Assembly: GCA_018969165.1 (NCBI GenBank)
Contig: JAGWYX010000132.1
Coordinates: 1 to 8,096 of the forward strand
DNA: 8,096 bases
Source of the DNA: Verrucomicrobiota bacterium
GTDB taxonomy: Bacteria > Verrucomicrobiota > Verrucomicrobiia > Limisphaerales > JAGWYX01
Reading direction: 5' to 3'
Shown one piece after another: positions 1 through 6,737 of the stretch. The notes below the pieces were generated by a model. That model made no database searches, was not told the DNA's origin, and was given only the letters and a program-made list of their open reading frames with translations. Each line of letters begins with the position of its first letter. The stretch's first letter is position 1. The position numbers and the translations under genes were made by a program.

Positions 1-1
1 C

Positions 2-2668
2 ACGGGCCGGCCGGCCTACGTCGCGGAAATCGCCGCCGGGATGCGGCGCGACATGACCGGATCGGTCCTGTTCACCGCGGCGATCATCGCGGGTTTGTTC
101 TGGTGTGCGCACCGGCGCTGGACGCCGATGTTGTGGTTATTGCTGTTATTGGGAGCCATCCTGGCGGGAACGCTCGCCCTGGGCGGCCTGGTGTTTGGCA
201 CGATCGACGTGGTGAGCCTGGGTTTTGCGGGAATCTTGCTTGGCCTGGCCGTGGATTACGGCGTCGTGCATTACCAGGAAGCGCTGGCTTCGCCCGACGC
301 CATCATCCCGGAAATCCGCCGCGCCATCGGTCCCAGCATTTTCTGGGCGGCCGCGACGACGGTCAGCGCGTTTCTGGTGCTGAACCTGGGCGGGCTGCCG
401 GGGTTGGGGCAACTTGGCTCGTTGGTGGCACTCGGGGTCGGGTTATCGGCGCTGGTGATGCTGTTTGTTTTCCTGCCGCCCCTGTTTGGCGATCGGATGC
501 CCAGGCGCCTCCGGCAGATGGCCGCCGGCGCCTGGCCGCCCGGTCCAGCCGCGGTGGGCGTGCCGTCTCCCGCGGCCGAATGGCCGGCGGGCCGGGTGAA
601 GTTGGTCGGCGCGCTGAGCCTGCTGCTGCCGCTGATCGGTGGCGGTGTTTGGTATTTTGGTTTGCCTGGACTGGACCACTCGGCGGGTGTGCTGCGGCCA
701 CGCCATAGCCCGGCCGAGGTTGCCCTTGGAGAAATCAGGTCGGCGCTGGCGCAAGGCCGGGAACCGTGGTGGCTGGTCCTGAGCGGCCGCACCGAGATGG
801 AAGTGGCCGATCGACTGGCGGCGGCGCGCCATCTCCTGGACCGCGCGGTCGCCAACGGCTGGATTGGTAGCTACGCCCTGCCGGCGGCGTTCTGGCCGCG
901 ACCGGATTACCAGGCGACCAATCGCGCGACGGCGCGGCAACTGGCGGCCGGTCGCGAGTCGCTGCGCGCGGCGGCATTGGGGGCGGGTTTCCGCCCCAAA
1001 GCCCTCGAATTGACCGATCGGCTGCTGGAGGTCTGGCAGCGCGCCGCGGCCGCCGACCGGACTTTCTGGCCGACCAACGCGCTGAGTCGGTGGATTCTTG
1101 ACCGGTTCGTGGCGCGGTCTGCGTCGGGTTGGGTCGTGGTCGGTTACGTTTTCGCCCCCGCCCAGAGTCAGGGGGCGCAGGGGCAACAGATGCATTGGTC
1201 GGAGGAGCTGGCGCGCCAGGGGTGTTTGCTGTCGGGATGGGATCTGTTGGGTGACGCGGTCCTGGCGCGGGTCCAGAGCCGGTTCGGGTGGGTGATGGGG
1301 TCAATGGCAGTCCTGGTGCTGGGCTCGCTTGGGCTGGCGTTCCGGCGCGCGGGCGAAATCCTGCTGAGCCTGGCCGTGTTGGGGTGCAGTGCGGTTGGCC
1401 TGTTGGTGGTGATGCGACTGATGGGGTGGTCGTGGAACCTGCTGAACTTGATGGCGCTGCCGCTGATGCTCGGCACCGGGGTGGATTACAGCATCTTCAT
1501 GCAACTGGCGCTCCGCCGGCACGGCGGCGACCTCCGGGCGGCGCATCGCTCGGTGGGCCGCGCCTTGTTGTTGTGTGGCGGGACGGCGGTGGCCGGGTTT
1601 GGCTCGCTGGCGGGGTCCAATTATGGCGGCATGGCCAGCCTGGGCGAGGTGTGCGCGGTGGGTGTGGGTGGGAACATGCTGCTGTCGGTTTACGTACTGC
1701 CGGTGTGGTGGCACTGGTTGCGGGGGACCCGGGCGGGTTCAAGCCCGGCGCCCGCGACGGAGCATCCGGCCGCCACCAGGCCGTCCTGGTTCTATCGCGC
1801 GGAAATCTGGTCGCTTGGTTTGTTTGTCGGGCGCTTTCTACCGGTGAAATTGAGCGTGGCTCTCGGGTGCTGGGCGGCGGCCGGTTACTGCGCCTTACAA
1901 CCGCGCCGGCGCGAGGTGGTGGTGCGGAATCTCCTGCCGGTCCTGAACGGGGAGCGCCAGGCCGCGGAGCGCGCCACCCGCCAGTTGTTCGCGGAATTCG
2001 CGCGCAAAGTGGGCGACCTCTGGCGCTACGAGAGCGGGCGGGCCGTTGAACGGCAACCGGCGGATTGGAGTGGCTGGGAGATTTTCACGGCGGCGCAGGC
2101 ACGCGGCCGAGGGGTGCTGCTGGTAACGCCGCACCTGGGGAACTGGGAGATTGGCGGCCTGCTCCTGGCCCAGCGTGGGGTCAATTTGCTGGCCTTGACC
2201 CAGGCCGAACCCGAACGGCGCCTGACCGCGCTTCGCTTGAACTCGCGCGCCCGCTGGGGCGTGGAAACCCTCGTGGTCGGTGAGGATGCCTTTGCCTTTG
2301 TCGAGATCATCAAGCGGCTCCAGGCTGGTGCCACGGTGGCATTGCTGGTGGACCGACCGGCGCCGCCGACGGCGGTGACGGTCGAGCTGTTCGGCCGGCC
2401 GTTCCTGGGGTCGATTGCCGCGGCCGAGTTGGCGCGCGCCACCGGCTGCGCCGTCGTGCCGGTTTATGTGGTGCGGCGACCGGCCGGTTATTCCGCGCAC
2501 GTCCTGCCCGAAGTGCCGTATGACCGGGCGGCGCTCGGCAACCGGGCGCGGCGCATTCGACTGACCCAAGAAATCTTGCGTGCCTTCGAGCCGGTCATCC
2601 GACAGCATGCCACGCAATGGTATCACTTCGTGCCCATCTGGCCGCCCGCTGTTCCGCCCGCCCCATGA
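2..2668 (+). CDS. MMPL/RND-family exporter fused to LpxL-like acyltransferase (5' truncated)
   Basis: The reading frame is open to the left edge (first full codon at 2), so the true start, TM1 and the first periplasmic domain are missing; the ATG at 41 is internal. Numbering from that ATG, residues 5-160 are a hydrophobic block with the RND-type motif GLAVDYG (D72). A helix lies at about 186-208, followed by a periplasmic domain to about 414. A second helix block (415-560) carries GTGVDYS (D482). After a Pro/Ala-rich linker (about 563-580) the same frame continues into a lysophospholipid acyltransferase of the LpxL/HtrB type: catalytic HX4E as HLGNWE (H698, E703), then the family-like C-terminal end WYHFVPIWP. 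By family knowledge, MMPL proteins export lipid-like products across the inner membrane and LpxL-type enzymes acylate a lipid or glycolipid acceptor at that membrane. The LolA and dehydratase genes follow on the same strand. In aryl-polyene-like clusters these two activities are usually separate genes, so the fusion is notable. Domain calls are firm; the substrate is inferred. Confidence 0.9.
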   Translation, partial: TGRPAYVAEIAAGMRRDMTGSVLFTAAIIAGLFWCAHRRWTPMLWLLLLLGAILAGTLALGGLVFGTIDVVSLGFAGILLGLAVDYGVVHYQEALASPDAIIPEIRRAIGPSIFWAAATTVSAFLVLNLGGLPGLGQLGSLVALGVGLSALVMLFVFLPPLFGDRMPRRLRQMAAGAWPPGPAAVGVPSPAAEWPAGRVKLVGALSLLLPLIGGGVWYFGLPGLDHSAGVLRPRHSPAEVALGEIRSALAQGREPWWLVLSGRTEMEVADRLAAARHLLDRAVANGWIGSYALPAAFWPRPDYQATNRATARQLAAGRESLRAAALGAGFRPKALELTDRLLEVWQRAAAADRTFWPTNALSRWILDRFVARSASGWVVVGYVFAPAQSQGAQGQQMHWSEELARQGCLLSGWDLLGDAVLARVQSRFGWVMGSMAVLVLGSLGLAFRRAGEILLSLAVLGCSAVGLLVVMRLMGWSWNLLNLMALPLMLGTGVDYSIFMQLALRRHGGDLRAAHRSVGRALLLCGGTAVAGFGSLAGSNYGGMASLGEVCAVGVGGNMLLSVYVLPVWWHWLRGTRAGSSPAPATEHPAATRPSWFYRAEIWSLGLFVGRFLPVKLSVALGCWAAAGYCALQPRRREVVVRNLLPVLNGERQAAERATRQLFAEFARKVGDLWRYESGRAVERQPADWSGWEIFTAAQARGRGVLLVTPHLGNWEIGGLLLAQRGVNLLALTQAEPERRLTALRLNSRARWGVETLVVGEDAFAFVEIIKRLQAGATVALLVDRPAPPTAVTVELFGRPFLGSIAAAELARATGCAVVPVYVVRRPAGYSAHVLPEVPYDRAALGNRARRIRLTQEILRAFEPVIRQHATQWYHFVPIWPPAVPPAP

Positions 2669-2689
2669 AGCGATGGAATGACAGCCAGG

Positions 2690-2768
2690 TTTGGGAGTGC
2701 GCCAGCCCGCCGCTTGGCGGTGGAGTTGGGTCCCTGGCAAAGCGGCGGAGGACCGCTGCACTCCCAGA
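2690..2768. repeat. Imperfect palindromic intergenic repeat
   Basis: Two arms of about 26-29 bases face each other around a spacer of about 24 bases. The left arm (2690-2715) begins TTTGGGAGTGC and ends CCGCCGCTT. The right arm (2740-2768) begins AAGCGGCGG and ends GCACTCCCAGA. The outer 8-9 and inner 8-9 bases pair almost perfectly, with mismatches in the middle. It fills most of the 146-bp gap between the exporter stop and the chosen lolA start. The form resembles dispersed palindromic elements I associate with Verrucomicrobiota genomes, but copy number cannot be judged here. As RNA it would fold into a strong hairpin inside the operon and could cause partial termination or protect mRNA. 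It lacks a following T-run, so it is not a classic terminator. Confidence 0.7.
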
Positions 2769-2814
2769 CGCTGGCACGCCGGCCTACGCCAATTCCGGTT
2801 CCTGGTCCCCATTC

Positions 2815-3519
2815 ATGCGCGGGCGCGAGGGGCGGTTTCCCGGAGGGGTGGTCGCGCGGCTCCTAGGGATCGTGGGCGTTGCCGGCGGGCTGCTGGGCGC
2901 TCAGGGGGCGGATACCAACTCCGTGCTTGATGCCTGGCTGGCGGCGCAGACCCATTTGCGCACGTGGCAAGCGGACTTCACGCAGACGCGGCGACTCGAG
3001 ACATTGACGCAGCCGCTGGTGGCCACCGGCCGGGTCTGGTTCGCGCCGCCGAATCGGTTTCGCTGGGAACTGGGGCGGCCGGTTCAGACCATCGCCTTGC
3101 GGGAGCCCGACCAACTGTGGGTGATCTACCCGCGATTGAAGCGGGCCGAACGCTATCCCATGACTGGCGCCGCAGCCGGCCAATGGCGCGAGGCGCTCGA
3201 GCTGCTCGAAGCCGGTTTTCCCCGGAATCGGGCCCAGTTCCAGTCGCGGTTCCGGCTGCTGGGATTGGCGCAAGCCAACGGCGCCTGGCAACTCACGCTG
3301 ACGCCCGTCAGCGCCTGGGCCCGGCGCCTGATGACCGAACTCCACCTCGAGCTGGCGACCAACGACTTCTCCTTGCTCTCGACCGAGCTGCGGTTTGCGG
3401 ACGGCTCACGGTTGCGAAATGATTTCACCAACGCAGTCTGGAACGAGCCACTGGACGATTCTTTGTTTCGGTGGCAGCCTGAGCCAGCTTATAAAATCAC
3501 GGAGCCCCTCGGTAAATGA
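2815..3519 (+). CDS. LolA-like outer-membrane lipoprotein carrier family protein
   Basis: The product is 234 aa. Its N-terminus is signal-like: basic residues (MRGREGR), then a hydrophobic stretch and a likely cleavage after GAQGA near residue 32. The mature part has the LolA pattern: a WQADFTQ motif, then GRVWFAPPNRFRWE, a strand-rich middle (QLWVIYPRLKRAERYP) and a C-terminal half ending in FRWQPEP. LolA proteins carry lipoproteins across the periplasm. Paralogues in aryl-polyene-type clusters are thought to escort the pigment or its lipid form to the outer membrane, and the upstream MMPL-acyltransferase and downstream dehydratase support that. The frame is open further upstream, and an ATG at 2665 overlaps the exporter stop as ATGA. 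I prefer 2815 because it puts the signal peptide at the N-terminus; the 2665 start would add 50 residues encoded largely by the palindromic repeat. There is no clear Shine-Dalgarno site before either start. Family call is strong; the cargo is inferred. Confidence 0.85.
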   Translation: MRGREGRFPGGVVARLLGIVGVAGGLLGAQGADTNSVLDAWLAAQTHLRTWQADFTQTRRLETLTQPLVATGRVWFAPPNRFRWELGRPVQTIALREPDQLWVIYPRLKRAERYPMTGAAAGQWREALELLEAGFPRNRAQFQSRFRLLGLAQANGAWQLTLTPVSAWARRLMTELHLELATNDFSLLSTELRFADGSRLRNDFTNAVWNEPLDDSLFRWQPEPAYKITEPLGK

Positions 3520-3962
3520 GGCCCGACGATGCTGCCCTCGAAGCCGCGCTGCGTCACTTGCCGCACGGCGCGGAGTTCCGTTTTCTGGACCGGTTGACCC
3601 GGTTGGTGCCGGGCCGCAGTGGCGCCGGTGAGTATCGCGTGCGCGGCGACGAATTGTTTCTGCGCGGGCATTTCCCCGGGGACCCGCTCTTTCCGGGGGT
3701 GTTGTTGGTCGAAGCGGCGGCCCAGTTGGCGGGGGTGGTGGCGCAAACCGATTCGGCGATTGGGCCGTTGCCGGGTTTGAAACTCACCGCCGTGCGCGGC
3801 GTGCGGATTGCCGGCAGCGCCAGGCCGGGCGAGGTGATTCGACTCGAAGCGATCGTGGCGGGACGGATGGCGAACCTGGTCCAGGTCACCGTCACCGCGT
3901 TCGTGGGCGACCGCGCGTTGCTGCAGGGCGAGGTGACCCTGAGCGGAGCGAGCCAGGCGTAG
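3516..3962 (+). CDS. FabZ-type 3-hydroxyacyl-ACP dehydratase (hotdog fold)
   Basis: This 148-aa protein is close to the usual FabZ length. It carries the FabZ signature around residues 51-70, GHFPGDPLFPGVLLVEAAAQ, with the expected catalytic pair H52 and E66. By family knowledge it removes water from a 3-hydroxyacyl chain on acyl carrier protein, giving a trans-2-enoyl product. In aryl-polyene or dialkylresorcinol clusters such a dehydratase creates the conjugated double bonds because no enoyl reductase follows. The ATG at 3516 overlaps the lolA TGA as ATGA, a sign of translational coupling, so the two are very likely one operon. A housekeeping fabZ is possible but less likely: the lpxD, lpxA or lpxC genes that often flank fabZ are absent, and the neighbours are transport and ligase genes. 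The gene ends in TAG, 131 bp before the facing ligase gene. Confidence 0.88.
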   Translation: MRPDDAALEAALRHLPHGAEFRFLDRLTRLVPGRSGAGEYRVRGDELFLRGHFPGDPLFPGVLLVEAAAQLAGVVAQTDSAIGPLPGLKLTAVRGVRIAGSARPGEVIRLEAIVAGRMANLVQVTVTAFVGDRALLQGEVTLSGASQA

Positions 3963-4040
3963 CTGGCGCCTGGTCTGGTGGGGCATCGAGGTCGGGAGCC
4001 TTGGCCGGGGGGTTGGACTGCGCCGGTCTTCCGGCAATTC

Positions 4041-4075
4041 CCTGTCCGCCGTCGGCAAAGCGGCGGAGCCGACCC
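4041..4075. repeat. Hairpin / degenerate repeat fragment between convergent genes
   Basis: The 131-bp gap between the dehydratase and ligase stops has no open frame of note. It contains GGCAAAGCGGCGGAG (4054-4068), identical over 15 bases to 2736-2750 in the palindromic repeat before lolA. It can form alternative short stems: CCGCCG with CGGCGG, or GTCGGC (4051-4056) with GCCGAC (4068-4073). This suggests a decayed copy of the same element and may help separate the two convergent transcripts. No T-run follows on either strand, so I do not call it an intrinsic terminator. Confidence 0.4.
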
Positions 4076-4093
4076 ATGCTGGTCCACGAGCGG

Positions 4094-5362
4094 TCACCCC
4101 GGCTTTCTGCGCAGTTCCGCGAAACGTTGGCGCCATTCGGCGCGGGAGAGTTTGCCGCGCGCGTTCGCGGAAAGCGAATCCACGAACCACCACTCGCGCG
4201 GGACTTGCCACGTCGGCAGCCGGTCCAGGAGAAAGTGTCTCAGTTCAGCGGTGGTGGCGGAGTGGCGCAAGGCGACGATGGCCGCGATGAGGTCGGCACG
4301 TTCGGTGACGCTGCTGGCCAGGCCGAGGACCAGGCATTCCTCGATGGCCGGGTGCGTGCGCAAGACCTGCTCGATGCTTTCCGGCGAGACCTTGCGGCCC
4401 GCCACGTTGATCAAATCACTGGCGCGCCCGCGCAGGTAAACCGTTCCGTCGCGCAGCTCGACCAGGTCGCTGGTGCGGAAGCAACCGTTCGCCAACCGCG
4501 GGTCCGGCTCCGGCCAATAGCTCTGGCCCACGGCCGGGCTCCGGACAGCCAGGCAGCCGTCCTCGGCTTGAGAAAGCTCAACGTTTTGCAGCGGCGAGCC
4601 GGCCAGAGCCGCGTCCGGGCGAGGACTCGCCGTGGCGTCGAACGCGATCCCGCCGCATTCGGTGGCGCCGTAGAAATTGTGAATCTTGAGGCCGCGGGCG
4701 TCGAACACCGCGTGTTCCAACTCGACCGGCAGCGCGGCGCCGGCGGAAATCGCCAAGCGCACCTGCGCCGGCATGGCGTCGGCCTCCTGCCAGGTTCGCC
4801 ACAAAGCGGGTACCGCCGGCAGGGTCCAGGCTGAACCCTGGGCGGCAAAATGGCGGAGGGCCTCCGGCAGGGTCGCGTTGGCCAGGGCCAGCGGGATGCC
4901 GTGCAGCAGCAGCGGCAGCACCAGGTTCGAGAACCCGTACGAGTGCGCCAGCGAAAGCACGCCCAGGTTCGGCCAATCCGGGCGCAGCCCCATCGTGGCG
5001 GTGATATTCGCGGCATCGGCGGCCAGTTGCTCGGCAGTGAACGCCACCAGGCGCGGCGCGCGGGTGGTCGCCGAAGTGATTTTCACGTGGACGCACTCCG
5101 CCGGGAGCCCGGCGATTGGGGGCGGTGGTCGGCCAGGCTCGAGCGGGCAGGAAATCTTTTCCAACCGCCAGGCGGCCAGGATGGCCAGGAGGAATTCGGG
5201 CGCATGATCCTGGGGATAGACCGCCGGACCGTCGGGACACGCGTAGCGTTCCCCGGCGGCGTGCAATTCGGCGAAGGTCCATTCCCGGCCCGACGGCAGG
5301 TCGCGCAGGGCCAGCTCGGCGGCTCGTTCCCGGGCCAGGCGGCACCAGCGTTCGTAAAGCAT
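4094..5362 (-). CDS. AMP-binding acyl/aryl ligase of the ANL superfamily
   Basis: The product is 422 aa from the ATG at 5362 (MLYERW...). A TTG at 5368 would add two residues, but ATG is preferred. ANL (acyl-CoA synthetase/adenylation) core motifs are in order: A3-like TSATTRAPR (96-104), A5 NFYGATECGG (229-238), A7 FRTSDL (D299), A8 GRASDLINVAGRKVSPESIE (312-331) and A10-like ARGKLSR with the expected catalytic lysine K404. The family activates a carboxylic acid as an acyl-adenylate and passes it to CoA or a carrier protein. In aryl-polyene-type clusters a ligase of this kind loads the aromatic starter (such as 4-hydroxybenzoate), which is the likely role here. The N-terminal domain is short. 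The A3 loop departs from TSG(S/T)TGxPK: two glycines and the lysine are replaced by A98, R101 and R104. Either the enzyme tolerates this or its activity is altered. It converges on the dehydratase and diverges from the gene at 5428. Confidence 0.87.
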   Translation of the reverse strand: MLYERWCRLARERAAELALRDLPSGREWTFAELHAAGERYACPDGPAVYPQDHAPEFLLAILAAWRLEKISCPLEPGRPPPPIAGLPAECVHVKITSATTRAPRLVAFTAEQLAADAANITATMGLRPDWPNLGVLSLAHSYGFSNLVLPLLLHGIPLALANATLPEALRHFAAQGSAWTLPAVPALWRTWQEADAMPAQVRLAISAGAALPVELEHAVFDARGLKIHNFYGATECGGIAFDATASPRPDAALAGSPLQNVELSQAEDGCLAVRSPAVGQSYWPEPDPRLANGCFRTSDLVELRDGTVYLRGRASDLINVAGRKVSPESIEQVLRTHPAIEECLVLGLASSVTERADLIAAIVALRHSATTAELRHFLLDRLPTWQVPREWWFVDSLSANARGKLSRAEWRQRFAELRRKPG

Positions 5363-5390
5363 TGTCAACTTGGTAATCCGGGCCTAACGT
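5362..5390 (+). promoter_or_regulatory. Possible sigma70-like promoter in the divergent gap
   Basis: The 65-bp gap 5363-5427 separates the starts of the divergent ligase and unknown-protein genes, so promoters for both probably sit in or near it. On the plus strand TTGTCA (5362-5367; 5 of 6 to the -35 consensus) and TAACGT (5385-5390; 3 of 6 to the -10 consensus) are 17 bases apart, about 37 bases before the ATG at 5428. The -10 match is weak and chance is possible. I found no good candidate for the minus strand. Confidence 0.25.
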
Positions 5391-5427
5391 CTTCCGCAAG
5401 CGCCATCTGATTCGAGGCCGATCGCCG

Positions 5428-6279
5428 ATGAACCTCAAACCCTGTCGCAGCCGCCGCAGTCAACCGGCCCAGCTCGCTTGCGGCCAGGGGGCACAGGAAC
5501 TCACGGGCACCACTGCGGGAATCCCGACGGCGCGGCCGGTTCGTGCGGCGGACCCGGGTCACTCGGGCGTGGACCGCTTCGAGTTCGACCGGGACACGTT
5601 TGCGTTTGCCAACGAGTTGATTTGGGAATACCGGTTTGACCCGTTCGCCGGCAAGACCATCACGACCCGCCGCACGCCGGAACCGGCTTACGCGCATCGT
5701 TGCTTCGTGCTGGTGCGTGCCGCGCGCCAGTTCTTCTATCACGCGCGGTTCGACGACTCCCGGCCGGCGGCCGACGAGCGGACTTACCGGGGCTTGATCC
5801 GCGCCGTGCTGGCGCGCAGCCCGCGGACGCCGGCGGATGCTTCGGCGCGGGTGGTCATTCCCGGCTACGACGGGTTGCGGCGGTTCAGCCGGGCCTGGGA
5901 GTTCTTGTTGAAGGCAAGCTGCGGCGGGGCTTGGCGATCCTATGTCTTGCGCAGCCATTGGCGGATGGTGTTCCCCATCGCGCGGGGGCATCAAGCCCGC
6001 ACCGCCGCCCGGCTGGCCGGCGAATTGCCGCGGACCGGCTTGGCCATCGTTCACCTCGTCCGGTTTCCCAGCCTGACGATCAATCACGGCGTGGGCCTGT
6101 TCGCCGCGCAGCGAACCGAGACGGGCTTCTCCTTCCAGGTCTACGATCCGAATGATCCGGACCGGCCGGTCACGCTGAGCTTCGACCGCGCAAGGCGGAC
6201 CTTTGATCTGCCGGCGAACCGTTACTGGCCCGGCGGCCGGGTGGACGTGATCGAGATATTTCGGCCGTGGTTTCAGTGA
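5428..6279 (+). CDS. Conserved-looking protein of unknown function, possible cysteine-peptidase-like fold
   Basis: I do not recognise a named family for this 283-aa product. The ATG at 5428 is the only convenient start. Residues 1-47 are basic, low in structure and show no signal peptide or membrane helix. The organised part starts near 48 (VDRFEFDRDTFAFANELIWEY). It includes PAYAHRCFVLVRAARQFFYHARF (about 86-108, split here only for description), then KASCGGAW, a strand-like block SLTINHGVGLF (215-225) and VYDPNDP (238-244), ending EIFRPWF. The order C165, H220 (INHGV) and D240 (YDPN) resembles the Cys, His and Asp/Asn order of C39/papain-like proteins, where the His sits in a strand and is followed by a DP-containing strand. 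This is a hypothesis from pattern only. The protein looks cytoplasmic and its gene lies between the ligase and the methyltransferase, so a role in the same pathway is plausible but unproven. Confidence 0.75.
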   Translation: MNLKPCRSRRSQPAQLACGQGAQELTGTTAGIPTARPVRAADPGHSGVDRFEFDRDTFAFANELIWEYRFDPFAGKTITTRRTPEPAYAHRCFVLVRAARQFFYHARFDDSRPAADERTYRGLIRAVLARSPRTPADASARVVIPGYDGLRRFSRAWEFLLKASCGGAWRSYVLRSHWRMVFPIARGHQARTAARLAGELPRTGLAIVHLVRFPSLTINHGVGLFAAQRTETGFSFQVYDPNDPDRPVTLSFDRARRTFDLPANRYWPGGRVDVIEIFRPWFQ

Positions 6280-6361
6280 GGACTAACCAGGCGCAGCCTC
6301 AGACCGTTCTGACGTTGGAGGTTTTCGAGAGTTCTCGGCGCTGAACGGAGTCCGAAGTGAG

Positions 6362-6385
6362 AGGCGCCTCGTTAGCGAGGCGCTT
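6362..6385. terminator. Hairpin between convergent genes, possible bidirectional terminator
   Basis: GCGCCTCG (6364-6371) and CGAGGCGC (6376-6383) form a perfect 8-bp stem with a TTAG loop. One G-T pair and one A-T pair extend it outward to 6362-6385. It lies between the end of the unknown-protein gene (6279) and the end of the facing small membrane protein gene, whose TAA stop (6374-6372) falls in the loop. Neither strand has a T-run after the stem, so termination efficiency is uncertain. A smaller stem, CGAGA-GT-TCTCG, lies upstream at about 6325-6336. The remaining 6280-6361 bases hold no gene I can support. Confidence 0.45.
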
Positions 6386-6737
6386 CGCGCGGTGGCCGTT
6401 GGCACGTACTTCGGTGGGGACGCCAGAACGCCGAGCCAAAGAATATCAGCCCGCAGCAGTTGATGCCGACGATGTAGCCCAGTTTGTAGGATCGGCCGGA
6501 ATTGGTCGGGGCATAGATTTCCACGTCGCGACCCATGACCAGGCTCGGCAAGGCCATCGGCATCAGCGCCCCATGCAGCAGGCCGTAGCCGAAGCCCGCC
6601 CGCCCCTGGCGCGGATAACACCACGGCGAGGCCCAGCCATAAAACCAGCCCAGGAATAGGGCGACGCCCAGAAACACCGCCAGCCGGACCAGCCGGTGGC
6701 GAGAGCGGAGACCGATGCGGGCTTGAGTTGCGGACAT
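6372..6737 (-). CDS. Small integral membrane protein of unknown function
   Basis: This 121-aa product has three likely membrane segments: about 16-38 (VRLAVFLGVALFLGWFYGW), 49-69 (FGYGLLHGALMPMALPSLVMG) and 84-105 (YKLGYIVGINCCGLIFFGSAF). A polar connector, RDVEIYAPTNSGRSYK (70-85), joins the second and third. The Gly-, His- and Met-rich second helix (LLHGALMPMALPS) and the dense aromatic and Gly pattern indicate real selection rather than a shadow frame. I recall similar short proteins in Verrucomicrobiota but know no function. The ATG at 6737 has no clear ribosome site. It faces away from the methyltransferase gene with only 20 bp between starts, so any promoter must lie inside that neighbour or the transcript must be nearly leaderless. 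The last 15 residues are basic and likely unstructured, and the stop lies inside the hairpin at 6362-6385. Confidence 0.72.
   Translation of the reverse strand: MSATQARIGLRSRHRLVRLAVFLGVALFLGWFYGWASPWCYPRQGRAGFGYGLLHGALMPMALPSLVMGRDVEIYAPTNSGRSYKLGYIVGINCCGLIFFGSAFWRPHRSTCQRPPREAPR

Noticed and set aside
41..43. ATG as the start of the exporter gene
   Set aside because: The frame is open to the left edge and the upstream codons read as continued MMPL sequence (TGRPAYVAEIAAG), and TM1 and the first periplasmic domain are missing.
1288..2049. Plus-strand open frame of 253 aa inside the exporter gene
   Set aside because: It is a +1 shadow of the membrane and acyltransferase domains, and its product is Gly/Arg-rich with no family pattern.
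2690..2768. Palindrome as an intrinsic terminator ending the exporter transcript
   Set aside because: The stem is imperfect with a long spacer, and no T-run follows.
1895..2812. Minus-strand open frame of 305 aa
   Set aside because: It is antisense to the acyltransferase domain, whose catalytic motif is clear on the plus strand.
4001..4834. Long plus-strand open frame (277 aa)
   Set aside because: It lies antisense to the ligase, which has ordered ANL motifs. The plus-strand product shows no recognisable domain and an Arg/Gln-rich composition typical of a GC-rich shadow frame.
5467..5484. QLAC in the unknown protein as a lipoprotein lipobox
   Set aside because: The -3 residue is Gln, there is no hydrophobic stretch before the cysteine, and the region is basic and polar.
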